This document shows, one piece after another, positions 1-7,788 of a stretch of DNA of 41,904 nucleotides. Position 1 is the first letter of the stretch. The number at the start of each line of letters is the position of its first letter. The stretch comes from Candidatus Thorarchaeota archaeon (lineage in GTDB: Archaea; Asgardarchaeota; Thorarchaeia; Thorarchaeales; Thorarchaeaceae), in the NCBI GenBank assembly GCA_004524565.1, contig SDNZ01000008.1, forward strand, positions 1 through 41,904, read 5' to 3'. Position numbers and translations under genes: made by a program. The notes below the pieces were generated by a model. That model worked only from the letters and a program-made list of their open reading frames with translations, made no database searches and was not told the DNA's origin.

Positions 1-528
1 AGTCCATAATCCTTCATGAATATATCTAAAGTAGCCATCACTGTCAATCAATACCAATGTCGGAACATATGCTACGCTGAAATAATTTGCAAACTTCGCT
101 CCGGTATCAAGACCGTGAGCCCAAGGCAGACCTCTATCACTTTTGTAGTCCGCCATCATTGCAACAGTCTCACTGCGATCAACTGTAAGAGATAGGATAA
201 CCAAAGGTCCCGCCATTGAATCATATACAGATTCAAGGTACGAGTTTTGTGTCGAACAGGTACTACACCAAGTAGCCATCAGATCCACCAGAACAATCTT
301 CCCTATCAAATCATTGAACGAAATGGTTGTGCCATCTGAAAGGTCAAATTCCCAGCTAGAAGGAACTTGAAGATCCAAGCTCAGCAAATCAGTATCGAAT
401 GTGATGTCACCAGTATGACTGCCTTCAGGATCAGGTGCTTGATACGCAAAAACTGAAACACCTATGACAAGACCTACTACTACTACTACCATAATTAGAC
501 CGGTTATTGCCATCTTCTCTGGTTCCAA
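1..528 (-). CDS. Membrane-anchored TlpA-like thioredoxin (3' end truncated by window)
   Basis: Probably an extracytoplasmic thiol-disulfide oxidoreductase or redox sensor of the TlpA/ResA thioredoxin superfamily. The reading frame runs off the left edge, so the C-terminus is missing; 176 codons are visible. A hydrophobic stretch (residues 6-30, with a run of valines) is a signal anchor. It is followed by a short linker and a thioredoxin fold with the active site W-C-S-T-C (C88 and C91) and a later cis-proline segment V-P-T-L. I chose the TTG at 528-526 because GAGGTG ends 5 nt upstream of it; the ATG at 513 is the alternative and removes only five residues. Its partner proteins are outside the window. 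The family is clear, the substrate unknown. Confidence 0.8.
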   Translation of the reverse strand, partial: MEPEKMAITGLIMVVVVVGLVIGVSVFAYQAPDPEGSHTGDITFDTDLLSLDLQVPSSWEFDLSDGTTISFNDLIGKIVLVDLMATWCSTCSTQNSYLESVYDSMAGPLVILSLTVDRSETVAMMADYKSDRGLPWAHGLDTGAKFANYFSVAYVPTLVLIDSDGYFRYIHEGLWT

Positions 529-621
529 ATGTACACCTCAAGATATCTGACGATAGTGCAGTTTATTCGGTCAACCTTATAACGTTTGTGCAACGTTTAT
601 GCACAACCGCATAACCGTGCT

Positions 622-1296
622 CTACAATCGCTCTATCCTTTGTTCGTACTGTATTGGAGAAGGAGTTGTTTCTAATGTGCATTGAACTTCTGGTTCTGGA
701 GCGGACCAAGGAGTTGAAAGATAGATTACCTGATGAGGGCGAGATTTCTTATCGACATTGATGTGTCCTCGAACCACGAGTTCTTTCGTGTATTTTCTCA
801 CTTTTGCTTTAGACAGACCAGTGCATTCTGCAAGTTGATCAAATGTAGATCTTCTATTCTTCTGAATCACTTTTAGAAGACTGAATTCAGGAATTGTGGA
901 AAGAGCGTAACGAAGGGATTCGTTCTCTCTTCTAATTGAATTAGCATCACCAGATAGAGCACGAGAGAGTGATCTTCGTAGATCATTTATTTCCTCCTGT
1001 AAAGAGGCACGCTCAGCTTCATAGCGAGTGATGATTCCGTTTGAAGAATGAATGAGTTCTGAGCTTAGGTCATTACCAAGTCCATCGATAGCTTCCCGGG
1101 ATGCAAGACGTGCTTCTCGAATAATTCCAGTCAGATCTTGAGCATCTATCCAATCCCCGTCAGATAGTGATTCCAATTGATTGAAATAAGAATCGAGTCG
1201 TCGAACCCAGCTATCTCGTATCTCTTGAAAGACCCCTGCAATTCGAAGAGTCGTTCTGGCAGCTACAGTATCTTCTGGACTAGTCATTCCACTCAC
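622..1296 (-). CDS. Coiled-coil protein with C-terminal winged-helix domain, putative transcription regulator
   Basis: The middle of the 224-residue protein (about 75-125) is charged and heptad-like, consistent with a coiled coil. Residues about 140-198 look like a winged helix-turn-helix: a helix around L-L-K-V-I-Q-K-N, then T-F-D-Q-L-A-E-C-T-G-L-S-K-A-K-V-R-K, a recognition helix, and a wing ending in V-I-Y-L-S. This resembles MarR/HTH_20-type archaeal DNA-binding domains. No ligand domain is recognisable. The start is either the GTG at 1296 or the ATG at 1287, three codons later. It lies downstream of two LRR genes on the same strand and may share their transcript. The domain is well supported; the regulatory target is unknown. 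Confidence 0.65.
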   Translation of the reverse strand: MSGMTSPEDTVAARTTLRIAGVFQEIRDSWVRRLDSYFNQLESLSDGDWIDAQDLTGIIREARLASREAIDGLGNDLSSELIHSSNGIITRYEAERASLQEEINDLRRSLSRALSGDANSIRRENESLRYALSTIPEFSLLKVIQKNRRSTFDQLAECTGLSKAKVRKYTKELVVRGHINVDKKSRPHQVIYLSTPWSAPEPEVQCTLETTPSPIQYEQRIERL

Positions 1297-1352
1297 TATG
1301 AATTCTCATCATCGACACCAAAAGAGAGCTAGTGTCACCTAGATATCACGCA

Positions 1353-2189
1353 CTAGGCACCAATCCAGAATACCCTATCATGCATTGCAGCAACTGCAGG
1401 ATTCCATTTCTTTTCGCGCAGAGCATCATCAGCCATCAACGGAACCTTATCATCAATCATGAATGATTCCAAGTCTTGACAGTGATAGAGTGCACTGATA
1501 TCAACAGTACTCATCTGGTTCTCACTTAGATCTAACCAAAGCAGGCTCGAGCACTCCTTCAAGGGTAGTAAATCTACACTAAGCAGACCTGAGTTTCGCA
1601 ACCACAAGCCTTCAATGCTGCGACAACGACTAATAGGTGATAGGTCAATGTTTTCAAAATTATTGTTCTCAAGGAAGAGTTCCTGTAAGTGAGTGCAATG
1701 ACTAAGAGAATCCAAATCCAATCTGATTATTTCATTGCTATCTAACCGCAAGAATCGTAGTAAAGTATTGTAGCTCAATGGGGTAAGATCCACTTCATGA
1801 AGTCTGTTTGATTGAAGATACAATTCCTCAAGTTGCGTGCACTGCGCCAATGGTCGCAGATCAATTCGACTAAGTTTGTTAATCTCAAGAGAGAGGTATG
1901 TCAAATTGGTGCAAGTCGATAACGGGCTAAGAAGAACTGATGATAGTAAATTGGACCCAAGTTTCAGCTTTTCAAGGCTGGGACATTCACCAAGAGGTGC
2001 GAGGTTGAGTGAGCGTAACCAATTACCTGTGAGATTTAAAAAACGCAAATTCTTACATTGTGCAAGTGGCAACAAGTCAATTTCAACAATACTGCGACCA
2101 CTCATATCAAGACCAGTGACAGCATCATTAGTCTCAACGTACATCTCAATGTTATTCTCAATTTTGTAATCGATTTGAATGTCAACCAT
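1353..2189 (-). CDS. Leucine-rich repeat protein (nine 24-residue repeats)
   Basis: This 278-residue protein is almost entirely leucine-rich repeats. From about residue 39 it contains nine units with an exact 24-residue period, consensus PLxxCxxLxxLxLxxNxLxxxDL, capped by a non-repeat tail of about 35 residues (S-F-M-I-D-D onward). There is no signal peptide or membrane segment, so it should be cytoplasmic and act as a protein-binding scaffold. The ATG at 2189 is preceded by AGGT about 7 nt upstream. The next gene upstream on the same strand encodes a close paralogue with the same repeat consensus and a similar tail (S-L-V-I-D-S), indicating tandem duplication. The binding partner cannot be inferred. 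Confidence 0.85.
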   Translation of the reverse strand: MVDIQIDYKIENNIEMYVETNDAVTGLDMSGRSIVEIDLLPLAQCKNLRFLNLTGNWLRSLNLAPLGECPSLEKLKLGSNLLSSVLLSPLSTCTNLTYLSLEINKLSRIDLRPLAQCTQLEELYLQSNRLHEVDLTPLSYNTLLRFLRLDSNEIIRLDLDSLSHCTHLQELFLENNNFENIDLSPISRCRSIEGLWLRNSGLLSVDLLPLKECSSLLWLDLSENQMSTVDISALYHCQDLESFMIDDKVPLMADDALREKKWNPAVAAMHDRVFWIGA

Positions 2190-2285
2190 TGAAGAAACCT
2201 GACCAATATGGAAAATTCGATTTTATTAGTAATTGTGTTATGAATCACTAGCTGAAAATGATGATAAGTTTGAAGTATTTCGCAC

Positions 2286-2984
2286 TTACTTTTCGTGAAT
2301 CCATTGCAATTTGTCTAGTCGTTCCTTCACAGGTTCAGGAAAGTAGGGTTGATGTTTGAGTTTGTAATTTGCTCGGAGTGAAACAGGAGAATCAATAACA
2401 AGTGATTCCAAGTGTTCACAATGGAAAAGAATCGAGATGTCAAGTTCAAAGAGTGAGTTCTCATTTAGGTGAAGATATCGCAAGTCACGTGATTGCTCAA
2501 GAGGAGCTAAGTCAATCTCTTCTAATTGATTTCCTGAAAGAACAATATATTGAAGGTTGGAATGCTCAGTAAATGGAGAGAGATCAATATCTTCGAGATT
2601 ATTATCCGCGATGTATAACCAACGCAGATTCTTGCACTTGCTCAGTGGAGATAAGTCAATGTAACTCAAATGATTATCTGAGAGTTCTAATGCCTGAAGT
2701 AGTCTGCAGTTACCTAAAGGATTCAAATCGATGTATTCTAGCTCATTAGAAGTTATACTAAAGATTTTCAACTTAGAACATCGAGATAAGGGAGTTAAAT
2801 CGAGATTAGAAATTAGATTAGTATCAAGAACAATTTTTTCCAACTGTGTACATTGCCCAATTGGTTCTAGGCTAATTTCCATAATTCCCAAATCTGATAG
2901 ATCGACTTCAGTATGATGATTATCTTTCTCAACTTGATATCGTTCGCCATCTTTGTCAATATACCGTATGGTGAATCTGCTCAC
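2286..2984 (-). CDS. Leucine-rich repeat protein (seven 24-residue repeats), paralogue of the neighbouring gene
   Basis: 232 residues. After a 35-residue N-terminal cap it has seven 24-residue leucine-rich repeats with the same PLxxCxxLxxLxLxxNxLxxIDL consensus as the gene downstream, then a tail (L-E-S-L-V-I-D-S and about 35 more residues) homologous to that gene's tail. It has no signal peptide. The start is a GTG with AAGGAG 8 nt upstream; the nearby ATG in another frame stops immediately. The pair differs mainly in repeat number (seven versus nine), as expected from duplication followed by gain or loss of whole 72-bp units. It is likely a cytoplasmic protein-protein interaction module. 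Confidence 0.85.
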   Translation of the reverse strand: MSRFTIRYIDKDGERYQVEKDNHHTEVDLSDLGIMEISLEPIGQCTQLEKIVLDTNLISNLDLTPLSRCSKLKIFSITSNELEYIDLNPLGNCRLLQALELSDNHLSYIDLSPLSKCKNLRWLYIADNNLEDIDLSPFTEHSNLQYIVLSGNQLEEIDLAPLEQSRDLRYLHLNENSLFELDISILFHCEHLESLVIDSPVSLRANYKLKHQPYFPEPVKERLDKLQWIHEK

Positions 2985-3053
2985 TCACACATCTCCTTAA
3001 TTCTACCGATTAAATCCTGAGAATATTATCATCGAGCTATAAAGATTTGTTCA

Positions 3054-3602
3054 CTATACACTACCGCGGTCAATATGGTCCCAGTGAAGGGGATAAGGAA
3101 TTGTTTGCATGAATCGAGTGATGATTTCACGTACACCATCTGGATTTTCAACTTCTTCAAATACAATGGTCGGTCCATTCTTTATTTTGCTTGAACATAT
3201 TTCTACATCGCCCATTCCAATTCTCTTCTCTTGTGGATATATTGCAGTTCGACATTCTGAAATTTCGTCATAGAAGAGGCGAGTCGTTTTCCGGCGGAAT
3301 ATTCCTTTGCGAACCCTGACATTCCACGTAGTTATAATATACAGCGTATAGGACCGTTTCATCTCTGTTGTAGTAAAGATAAGTATCCCAATTATAATTG
3401 CACCACTTCCCATATTCCAAGCTAATTCACTTGGAGGGATGGCACCATACGCGGTGGCACTCATGAATCCCACTCCAGTAATAATCAGCACGACACTGAA
3501 AACATAGAGAAAAATCAGTGAAACTCGCTTAGGATGAAAAATGACTACTAGGCGTTCACGGTTTTCCTTAGGAAATGGAGTTTCAGGAGTATCCGAACTC
3601 AT
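3054..3602 (-). CDS. Two-TM membrane protein with bacterial PH-like (bPH2/YdbS-type) domain
   Basis: 182 residues. Two hydrophobic helices (about 27-50 and 62-84) follow a charged N-terminus. They are followed by a soluble beta-rich domain (about 85-180) starting at Y-T-L-Y-I-I-T-T-W-N-V-R-V-R-K-G-I-F, with a later G-M-G-D-V-E-I-C-S. This two-helix plus 'Y-x-L-T-x-x-R-i-x-x-x-x-G' layout is typical of bacterial PH-like domain membrane proteins (bPH2). Their function is mostly unknown, with roles suggested in membrane stress or complex assembly. It sits alone between the LRR genes and the YbjN-like gene, all on the minus strand. The family is assigned by pattern only. Confidence 0.6.
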   Translation of the reverse strand: MSSDTPETPFPKENRERLVVIFHPKRVSLIFLYVFSVVLIITGVGFMSATAYGAIPPSELAWNMGSGAIIIGILIFTTTEMKRSYTLYIITTWNVRVRKGIFRRKTTRLFYDEISECRTAIYPQEKRIGMGDVEICSSKIKNGPTIVFEEVENPDGVREIITRFMQTIPYPLHWDHIDRGSV

Positions 3603-3706
3603 TGTCTACACCAAGAACTACCCTTGGTACCGAACTTATCAAAGTGTCGAATACATGATGATTCGCCCGATGATAAATCACCAGGCGCTATCATCTAAAA
3701 ACTATA

Positions 3707-4135
3707 CTACTCGGGATAGATACCCCAGAGAGTATCACAGGCATGAACCACATGGCTCACGAGTGTCTTTACTTCATCAGCTGTTAGATCAGTATCGTTG
3801 GTCTCTGCAATAACAATGATATCATCATCGTCATCTATCGCAAATTTTACACCATTTGCTTTCCAGGATTCCTTCAGCATCTCATATGCTAGTTTCATCC
3901 TCTTGGTCTCTTCGACCTGGTAGAAGTTTGTAAATGGTGCAACAATATACGTCCACGATTCATCTTTGTTGGCGGCAATCTTGATTTTCAAATCATCAAA
4001 GTGATCTGTTTTCCATCTCATCATCAAGACATTTTCGTCACGTTCATACTTGATATCTACGTGATCAAGTAAAGAGGCAATATGGTCTATGATACCCAAT
4101 ACAAGCACCTTCATTTTCGATGTCCTATACCCCAT
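3707..4135 (-). CDS. YbjN-like / type III secretion chaperone-like fold protein
   Basis: 142 residues, soluble, alternating alpha/beta. The pattern is an N-terminal helix (I-I-D-H-I-A-S-L-L-D), antiparallel strands (Y-E-R-D-E-N-V-L-M-M-R-W; L-K-I-K-I-A-A-N-K-D-E-S-W-T-Y-I-V-A-P-F), a helix with M-K-L-A-Y-E-M-L-K-E-S-W, two more strands and a C-terminal helix. This matches the YbjN/secretion-chaperone-like fold, but no residue signature makes it certain. The gene diverges from the PadR gene. The two share a symmetrical TATA element at 4173-4180, which would put its transcript start near 4150, about 15 nt before the ATG at 4135. A second ATG at 4114 would start at M-K-V-L-V-L. Confidence 0.55.
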   Translation of the reverse strand: MGYRTSKMKVLVLGIIDHIASLLDHVDIKYERDENVLMMRWKTDHFDDLKIKIAANKDESWTYIVAPFTNFYQVEETKRMKLAYEMLKESWKANGVKFAIDDDDDIIVIAETNDTDLTADEVKTLVSHVVHACDTLWGIYPE

Positions 4136-4172
4136 ATTAAGATGTTTGGGGCGAGTTCAACGTAAACGAAAG

Positions 4173-4234
4173 TTATAAAAGATATATCGTACCACATACT
4201 ATCGTGGTACGATATATATCGTACCACATACTAG
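4173..4234. promoter_or_regulatory. Divergent TATA element with three-copy PadR-type operator
   Basis: TTATAAAA at 4173-4180 with purine-rich flanks can be read as a TATA box in both directions, serving the PadR gene to the right and the YbjN-like gene to the left. Immediately downstream on the PadR side the 15-base core ATATCGTACCACATA occurs at 4184-4198 and 4216-4230. A shorter inverted version, ATCGTGGTACGATAT, lies between them at 4201-4215. The first and second copies form a hyphenated palindrome centred near 4200, where transcription should begin. The layout fits autorepression by the PadR protein encoded next door; binding by that protein is inferred. Confidence 0.75.
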
Positions 4235-4265
4235 CCCACACCACCCAACGAGGAGAAGGGGATGC

Positions 4266-4643
4266 ATGGTAAACGCCGAAGACACAACGGGTCCTGAGAG
4301 AGAGTATGAATATTGGTCTCTCGAGATTAGAAGGGGAGCTCTCTCAATGGCCATTATGGCAATAATCCTGAATGGTGAGTCTTACGGGTATGACATCATG
4401 AAGAAGCTAAACCAAGAGCCATACGAGAGTCTTCAGGTTGAGCCGAGTACAACATATCCTCTTCTCCGCCGACTAGAGAAGAGAGGGATGCTGGAAGGTC
4501 GTTGGTCAACGGGATCAGGAAAAAGGAAACGTCTGTACTATGTTACTCGAGATGGACGTAGAATTCTAAGGAGAATGGTCAAATCATGGCGAAACTTAAA
4601 CGAGCAGTTGACTCAACTTATTACGGAGGCAGGAATCAATTGA
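4266..4643 (+). CDS. PadR family transcriptional repressor
   Basis: A 125-residue winged-helix regulator. The PadR hallmarks are present: L-S-M-A-I-M-A-I-I-L-N-G-E-S-Y-G-Y-D-I-M-K-K-L near residues 27-49, the strongly conserved T-T-Y-P-L-L-R-R-L-E-K-R-G-M-L (about 64-78), and the wing R-K-R-L-Y-Y-V-T-R-D-G (about 89-99), followed by a short dimerisation helix. It represses, and is usually released by small molecules or stress. GGAG lies about 10 nt upstream of the ATG. It is translationally coupled to the downstream HAAS-domain membrane protein, whose start codon overlaps this stop codon, a classic PadR/HAAS pairing. The operator triplet directly upstream suggests autoregulation. Confidence 0.9.
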   Translation: MVNAEDTTGPEREYEYWSLEIRRGALSMAIMAIILNGESYGYDIMKKLNQEPYESLQVEPSTTYPLLRRLEKRGMLEGRWSTGSGKRKRLYYVTRDGRRILRRMVKSWRNLNEQLTQLITEAGIN

Positions 4644-6493
4644 GTGATGATCCTGTAGATATTATCAATCAGTACCTTGCACTTGTGCGGGAGAAATTAC
4701 CCAATTCGATTGCAGATGATGTGATCACAGAGCTTGAAACATATATGCTAGAGACTGCAAGCGACCTCGGGGATAATGGTCAGATTACCTTGGAGTCAGC
4801 AAAGAAGGTTGTTGCTCAGTTTGGAGCACCTAGGGAAGTCGCTGAGGAATATCGTTTCTCCATGCTACCAGAAACAATTTCAGAAGGGGATATCCCGCCA
4901 GAAATCAAACAAGAAATAATTGAAGAACCAGATATCGCCGAACCTGAAAAGCAGATTCCGAAAGTGCAAGGTGTCAATCCTACTACAAGTTATTCAATGT
5001 TCTTCATCAAATCACTTCTTCTCATAATATTCTGGGCATCACTAGCATCCATCATTCCCTTAGTGTTAACTCAATACTGGTTTCAAGGTACACTTTTGAT
5101 TTTTATAATCATACCAGTACTCTGCGTGACAACACTTCTTTTAGCTCAGACATTCTATTTGAAGAGGAAGAAGACCCTCCTCTGGAAACGATCGTATCCG
5201 GATTGGTCGATTTTTCAAACCCTTGTTACATTACCTGAGAACTCTATGCCAGAAGCGGGAACCAAAATTATCCGTCTTGATATTGTAATATCATCTATAG
5301 GGGCTCTTATTTTTGCATCCACAATCTTTCAAGGGAATCACCCATTCGGTTACATAATCGGAATTCCTGCTGCGATACTACTGATTGCACGAATTAAATT
5401 AGCAATCAGGAAATTTGATGAAGACAAAGACCCATATGAAAAATCAAAATTAGAATTTGGAGTCAATCTTTCATTGTTGGTCCTTCTGGATTGGTCAATC
5501 TTTTGGGTGTTTACTACATATGGTTCGTATTATTACTATTCCTTCATTTACATGATGGGGCCATTTATCGCAACATTCGTTGTAATTTTTACACCAGTGC
5601 TATTGTTCCAGTTATTAGTGGGGACCCAAAATCTTTGGTGGAAAACAGAAAAACCATTGATACCAGAGTTGGATGTTACAACTAAGGAAATGGATTCTCC
5701 CAAACGAGAGCTCAAGAAAAGCATCCCATCGAATGGACTGCGTATGTTTGTTGGTATTACAAGCAGATTATTCCTATTCATTTCAATACCTTTCTTAGTA
5801 CGATTATTTCTTCAACCAAATACCGGACGGTTTGATTGGGAGCCCTTACCTAGTTTTGTCTTCATTGCAGTAATTCTTACAGTGATTATAGTTATTGGAT
5901 ATTGTATAGGTCGAGTATTAATGATCCACTTCTATAATTCGTCAACTTTTATTGGTTCTCGAACAAGAGTAGAAGCTATTATTGACTTGGGTATCAGTGG
6001 CGCTCTGTTAGCAGGGATTGTAGCTTGGTCAACATCATTTCGCACGATAAGCATCCTTCAATATCTGACGTCATATACTTCGGAAATATTTGAAGTAAGT
6101 TACAATCTTGGTAGTATTGTTGTTGGATTCTATGTTACAGCAATACTTCTTGCATTCACCGGTTTACCAGTTCGAATAATTGGGAATATTCTTGAATTCT
6201 GGTCCGAACGAAAACACATCGCAGCAATGAGAATCCAAGACTCATCAATAATATTATTCGTATCATTAGCGCTTTTTGCTTCGAATACTTACATCGATTA
6301 CGCTGTTACGGGTAACGCGCATATGATTATTTTCTTCTTTACCATGTATTTTCTAATTGCAGTATACCTCACTTATCAGATGGTTGCTTCAGGGATGAAG
6401 CTCGAAGAGATATCAAAACGAAAAGAGAAATCGATATCAGAAAAGAGTCAGAGGGTTCACTCAATGAACAAAAACGCAACCATGGCGAATTAA
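4640..6493 (+). CDS. Membrane protein with N-terminal HAAS domain, PadR partner
   Basis: 617 residues from TTG 4640, which overlaps the PadR stop codon (TTGA). GGAGG lies about 10 nt upstream at 4625. An in-frame ATG at 4586 would overlap PadR by 58 nt and is less likely. Residues about 1-85 form a HAAS-like helical domain (Y-L-A-L-V-R-E-K-L-P-N-S-I-A-D-D-V-I-T-E-L-E-T, then A-K-K-V-V-A-Q-F-G-A-P-R-E-V-A), which is known to occur in PadR-linked membrane proteins. A 40-residue acidic linker follows, then about a dozen hydrophobic helices in pairs. No transporter motif is recognisable. The HAAS domain may relay membrane state to the PadR repressor; that role is inference from pairing. Confidence 0.75.
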   Translation: MSDDPVDIINQYLALVREKLPNSIADDVITELETYMLETASDLGDNGQITLESAKKVVAQFGAPREVAEEYRFSMLPETISEGDIPPEIKQEIIEEPDIAEPEKQIPKVQGVNPTTSYSMFFIKSLLLIIFWASLASIIPLVLTQYWFQGTLLIFIIIPVLCVTTLLLAQTFYLKRKKTLLWKRSYPDWSIFQTLVTLPENSMPEAGTKIIRLDIVISSIGALIFASTIFQGNHPFGYIIGIPAAILLIARIKLAIRKFDEDKDPYEKSKLEFGVNLSLLVLLDWSIFWVFTTYGSYYYYSFIYMMGPFIATFVVIFTPVLLFQLLVGTQNLWWKTEKPLIPELDVTTKEMDSPKRELKKSIPSNGLRMFVGITSRLFLFISIPFLVRLFLQPNTGRFDWEPLPSFVFIAVILTVIIVIGYCIGRVLMIHFYNSSTFIGSRTRVEAIIDLGISGALLAGIVAWSTSFRTISILQYLTSYTSEIFEVSYNLGSIVVGFYVTAILLAFTGLPVRIIGNILEFWSERKHIAAMRIQDSSIILFVSLALFASNTYIDYAVTGNAHMIIFFFTMYFLIAVYLTYQMVASGMKLEEISKRKEKSISEKSQRVHSMNKNATMAN

Positions 6494-6516
6494 TCAGTTT
6501 ATCATGAGAAATGCTG

Positions 6517-6548
6517 AGCCAAATATCGCAACTCAAGTTTATTTGGCT
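6517..6548. repeat. Perfect 9-bp inverted repeat between operons
   Basis: AGCCAAATA at 6517-6525 is followed after 14 nt by its exact complement TATTTGGCT at 6540-6548. The right arm contains a TATA-like GTTTATTT, which could set a transcript start near 6566 for the NfeD-like gene. No T-run follows on either strand, so an operator or leader hairpin is more likely than a terminator. Confidence 0.45.
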
Positions 6549-6617
6549 TCGTGAGCATAGCTACATGAGTAGCCGTAAGTAGGACTCAATTCAACGAAGA
6601 CGGTAGGTCGGTAAAAA

Positions 6618-7541
6618 GTGCAAGACATCGTAGCTATTGCAGCTCTAATGCGAGAGATATCATTTGGTATTCTTCTTGCAGGTCTGTTCTATACATTCGG
6701 AATGTTCTTCTTAGGTAGACTGTTTTCTGCAATCTCTGAGCATGAACATGAAGTGGAACATGATGTCGACCACGACGTAGAGCATGACGTCGACCATGAT
6801 ATGGACCATGAGATCGAGCACTCAATAGAACATGAAGTAGAGCACGATATCGATCACGGAGTAGATCATGATTTTGACCACGAGGTTGAACATGATTATG
6901 AACATGACATTGAGCACGACTTAGACCATCATGTTGAATTGGACCACGATCTTGACCATGATGTTGAGCACGACGTAGAACACGAAGCTGAACATGACGT
7001 AGATCATCATGTCGAGAAAGATTTCGAACATCATGTCGAGGTTGACCATGATATCGAGAAGGACCATTCAGGCTTCTTCGAACTTGACCGTGGGGCTCCT
7101 TTAGGTGTCACTATTGGTACTAGCTTGGTCCTCTTCGGTTTTCTTGGTTCAGTCATTTACTATGAAGGAATTCTCGTACCATTCATTGCGAAGGTGATGT
7201 TCCAGTTTGGAGCAACTATTCTCTTAGTCTGGACCATGCGTACAATTCTCGGAAAAATATTTGTCGAGTCAGGATTCAATATCAAACCTCAACATCTAGT
7301 GGGAATGGAAGTTGAAGCAGTATCGACTATACGTGATGACTTTGGAGAGGTCCGGGCAGAAACAGAGATGGGACTTAGAAGATTCAATGCAAGACCGTTC
7401 CAGAAAGGAATTATCTTTCAACGAGGAACAGATCTCTTTGTTATTTCTGCAGATGAAAAATTCGTTTATGTCGACCCCCGTAAAGAAGCAGTGAAGTGGG
7501 TCCAGAAACAGAGTAAGAGTCCCGAGAAGACTGAAGAGTAA
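6618..7541 (+). CDS. NfeD/YuaF-like membrane protein with long His/Asp/Glu repeat insert
   Basis: 307 residues. A first membrane helix (about 14-37) is followed by an extraordinary stretch, residues 42-150, built of four-residue units of the type [D/E]-x-[D/E]-H, with about 29 histidines and almost no hydrophobic clustering. Two more membrane helices follow (about 162-182 and 187-209). A C-terminal beta-rich domain (about 225-287: L-V-G-M-E-V-E-A-V-S-T-I, F-G-E-V-R-A, G-x-x-x-F-Q-R-G-T-D-L-F-V-I) looks like the OB fold of NfeD/YuaF proteins, which work with flotillins in membrane domains. The next gene is a flotillin, which supports this. The insert is not part of normal NfeD proteins and resembles metal-binding His-rich loops. 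Start is GTG 6618; ATG 6648 is an alternative. Confidence 0.75.
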   Translation: MQDIVAIAALMREISFGILLAGLFYTFGMFFLGRLFSAISEHEHEVEHDVDHDVEHDVDHDMDHEIEHSIEHEVEHDIDHGVDHDFDHEVEHDYEHDIEHDLDHHVELDHDLDHDVEHDVEHEAEHDVDHHVEKDFEHHVEVDHDIEKDHSGFFELDRGAPLGVTIGTSLVLFGFLGSVIYYEGILVPFIAKVMFQFGATILLVWTMRTILGKIFVESGFNIKPQHLVGMEVEAVSTIRDDFGEVRAETEMGLRRFNARPFQKGIIFQRGTDLFVISADEKFVYVDPRKEAVKWVQKQSKSPEKTEE

Positions 7542-7558
7542 TCTCCAATCTCTGCGCA

Positions 7559-7788
7559 AGTTTATATCCCCTCAATGTAAGTTATACACAGGTGCGTCTG
7601 ACACAGAACACGAATCGCTCTGAGAGATGCAAGCGTTGGAAGGTCATAAGTCAGGTATTCCGGGAGGGAAATGGTACCTGATGGAGGACTGCGGGTGGAG
7701 TGTACAAACCAAGCGCGAGTTTCTACAAGGAGGAAGAAGGAACTGAGAAAGGCGCTCAAAACACAGTAAAATGTGAGTAGAAAAAGAA
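7559..7788 (+). ncRNA. Candidate structured leader or small RNA upstream of flotillin (may hold a 39-codon ORF)
   Basis: A TATA-like TTTATATC at 7561-7568 would start a transcript near 7590, about 200 nt before the flotillin ATG. The stretch is about 52% GC, higher than its surroundings, and can form two hairpins. TCAGGTA/TACCTGA (7651-7657 with 7675-7681) has an inner TTCC/GGAA. AGCGC/GCGCT (7712-7716 with 7752-7756) has an inner TTTCT/AGAAA (7720-7724 with 7746-7750) and holds a GGAGG in its loop. An alternative reading is a 39-codon ORF, ATG 7627 to TGA 7746, with no Shine-Dalgarno motif. No known RNA family is recognised. Confidence 0.35.

Noticed and set aside
1837-2169. 110-codon plus-strand frame opposite the LRR gene
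   Set aside because: It mirrors the regular LRR repeat on the other strand, has no ribosome-binding site and no domain.
4184-4230. Three repeats as a replication-origin or CRISPR remnant
   Set aside because: They are short, closely spaced and aligned with a TATA box and a PadR gene, so an operator explains them better.
6737-7066. Short repeats that could look like a CRISPR array
   Set aside because: The 12-nt units are imperfect, contiguous and in frame with a protein, with no spacer-repeat alternation.
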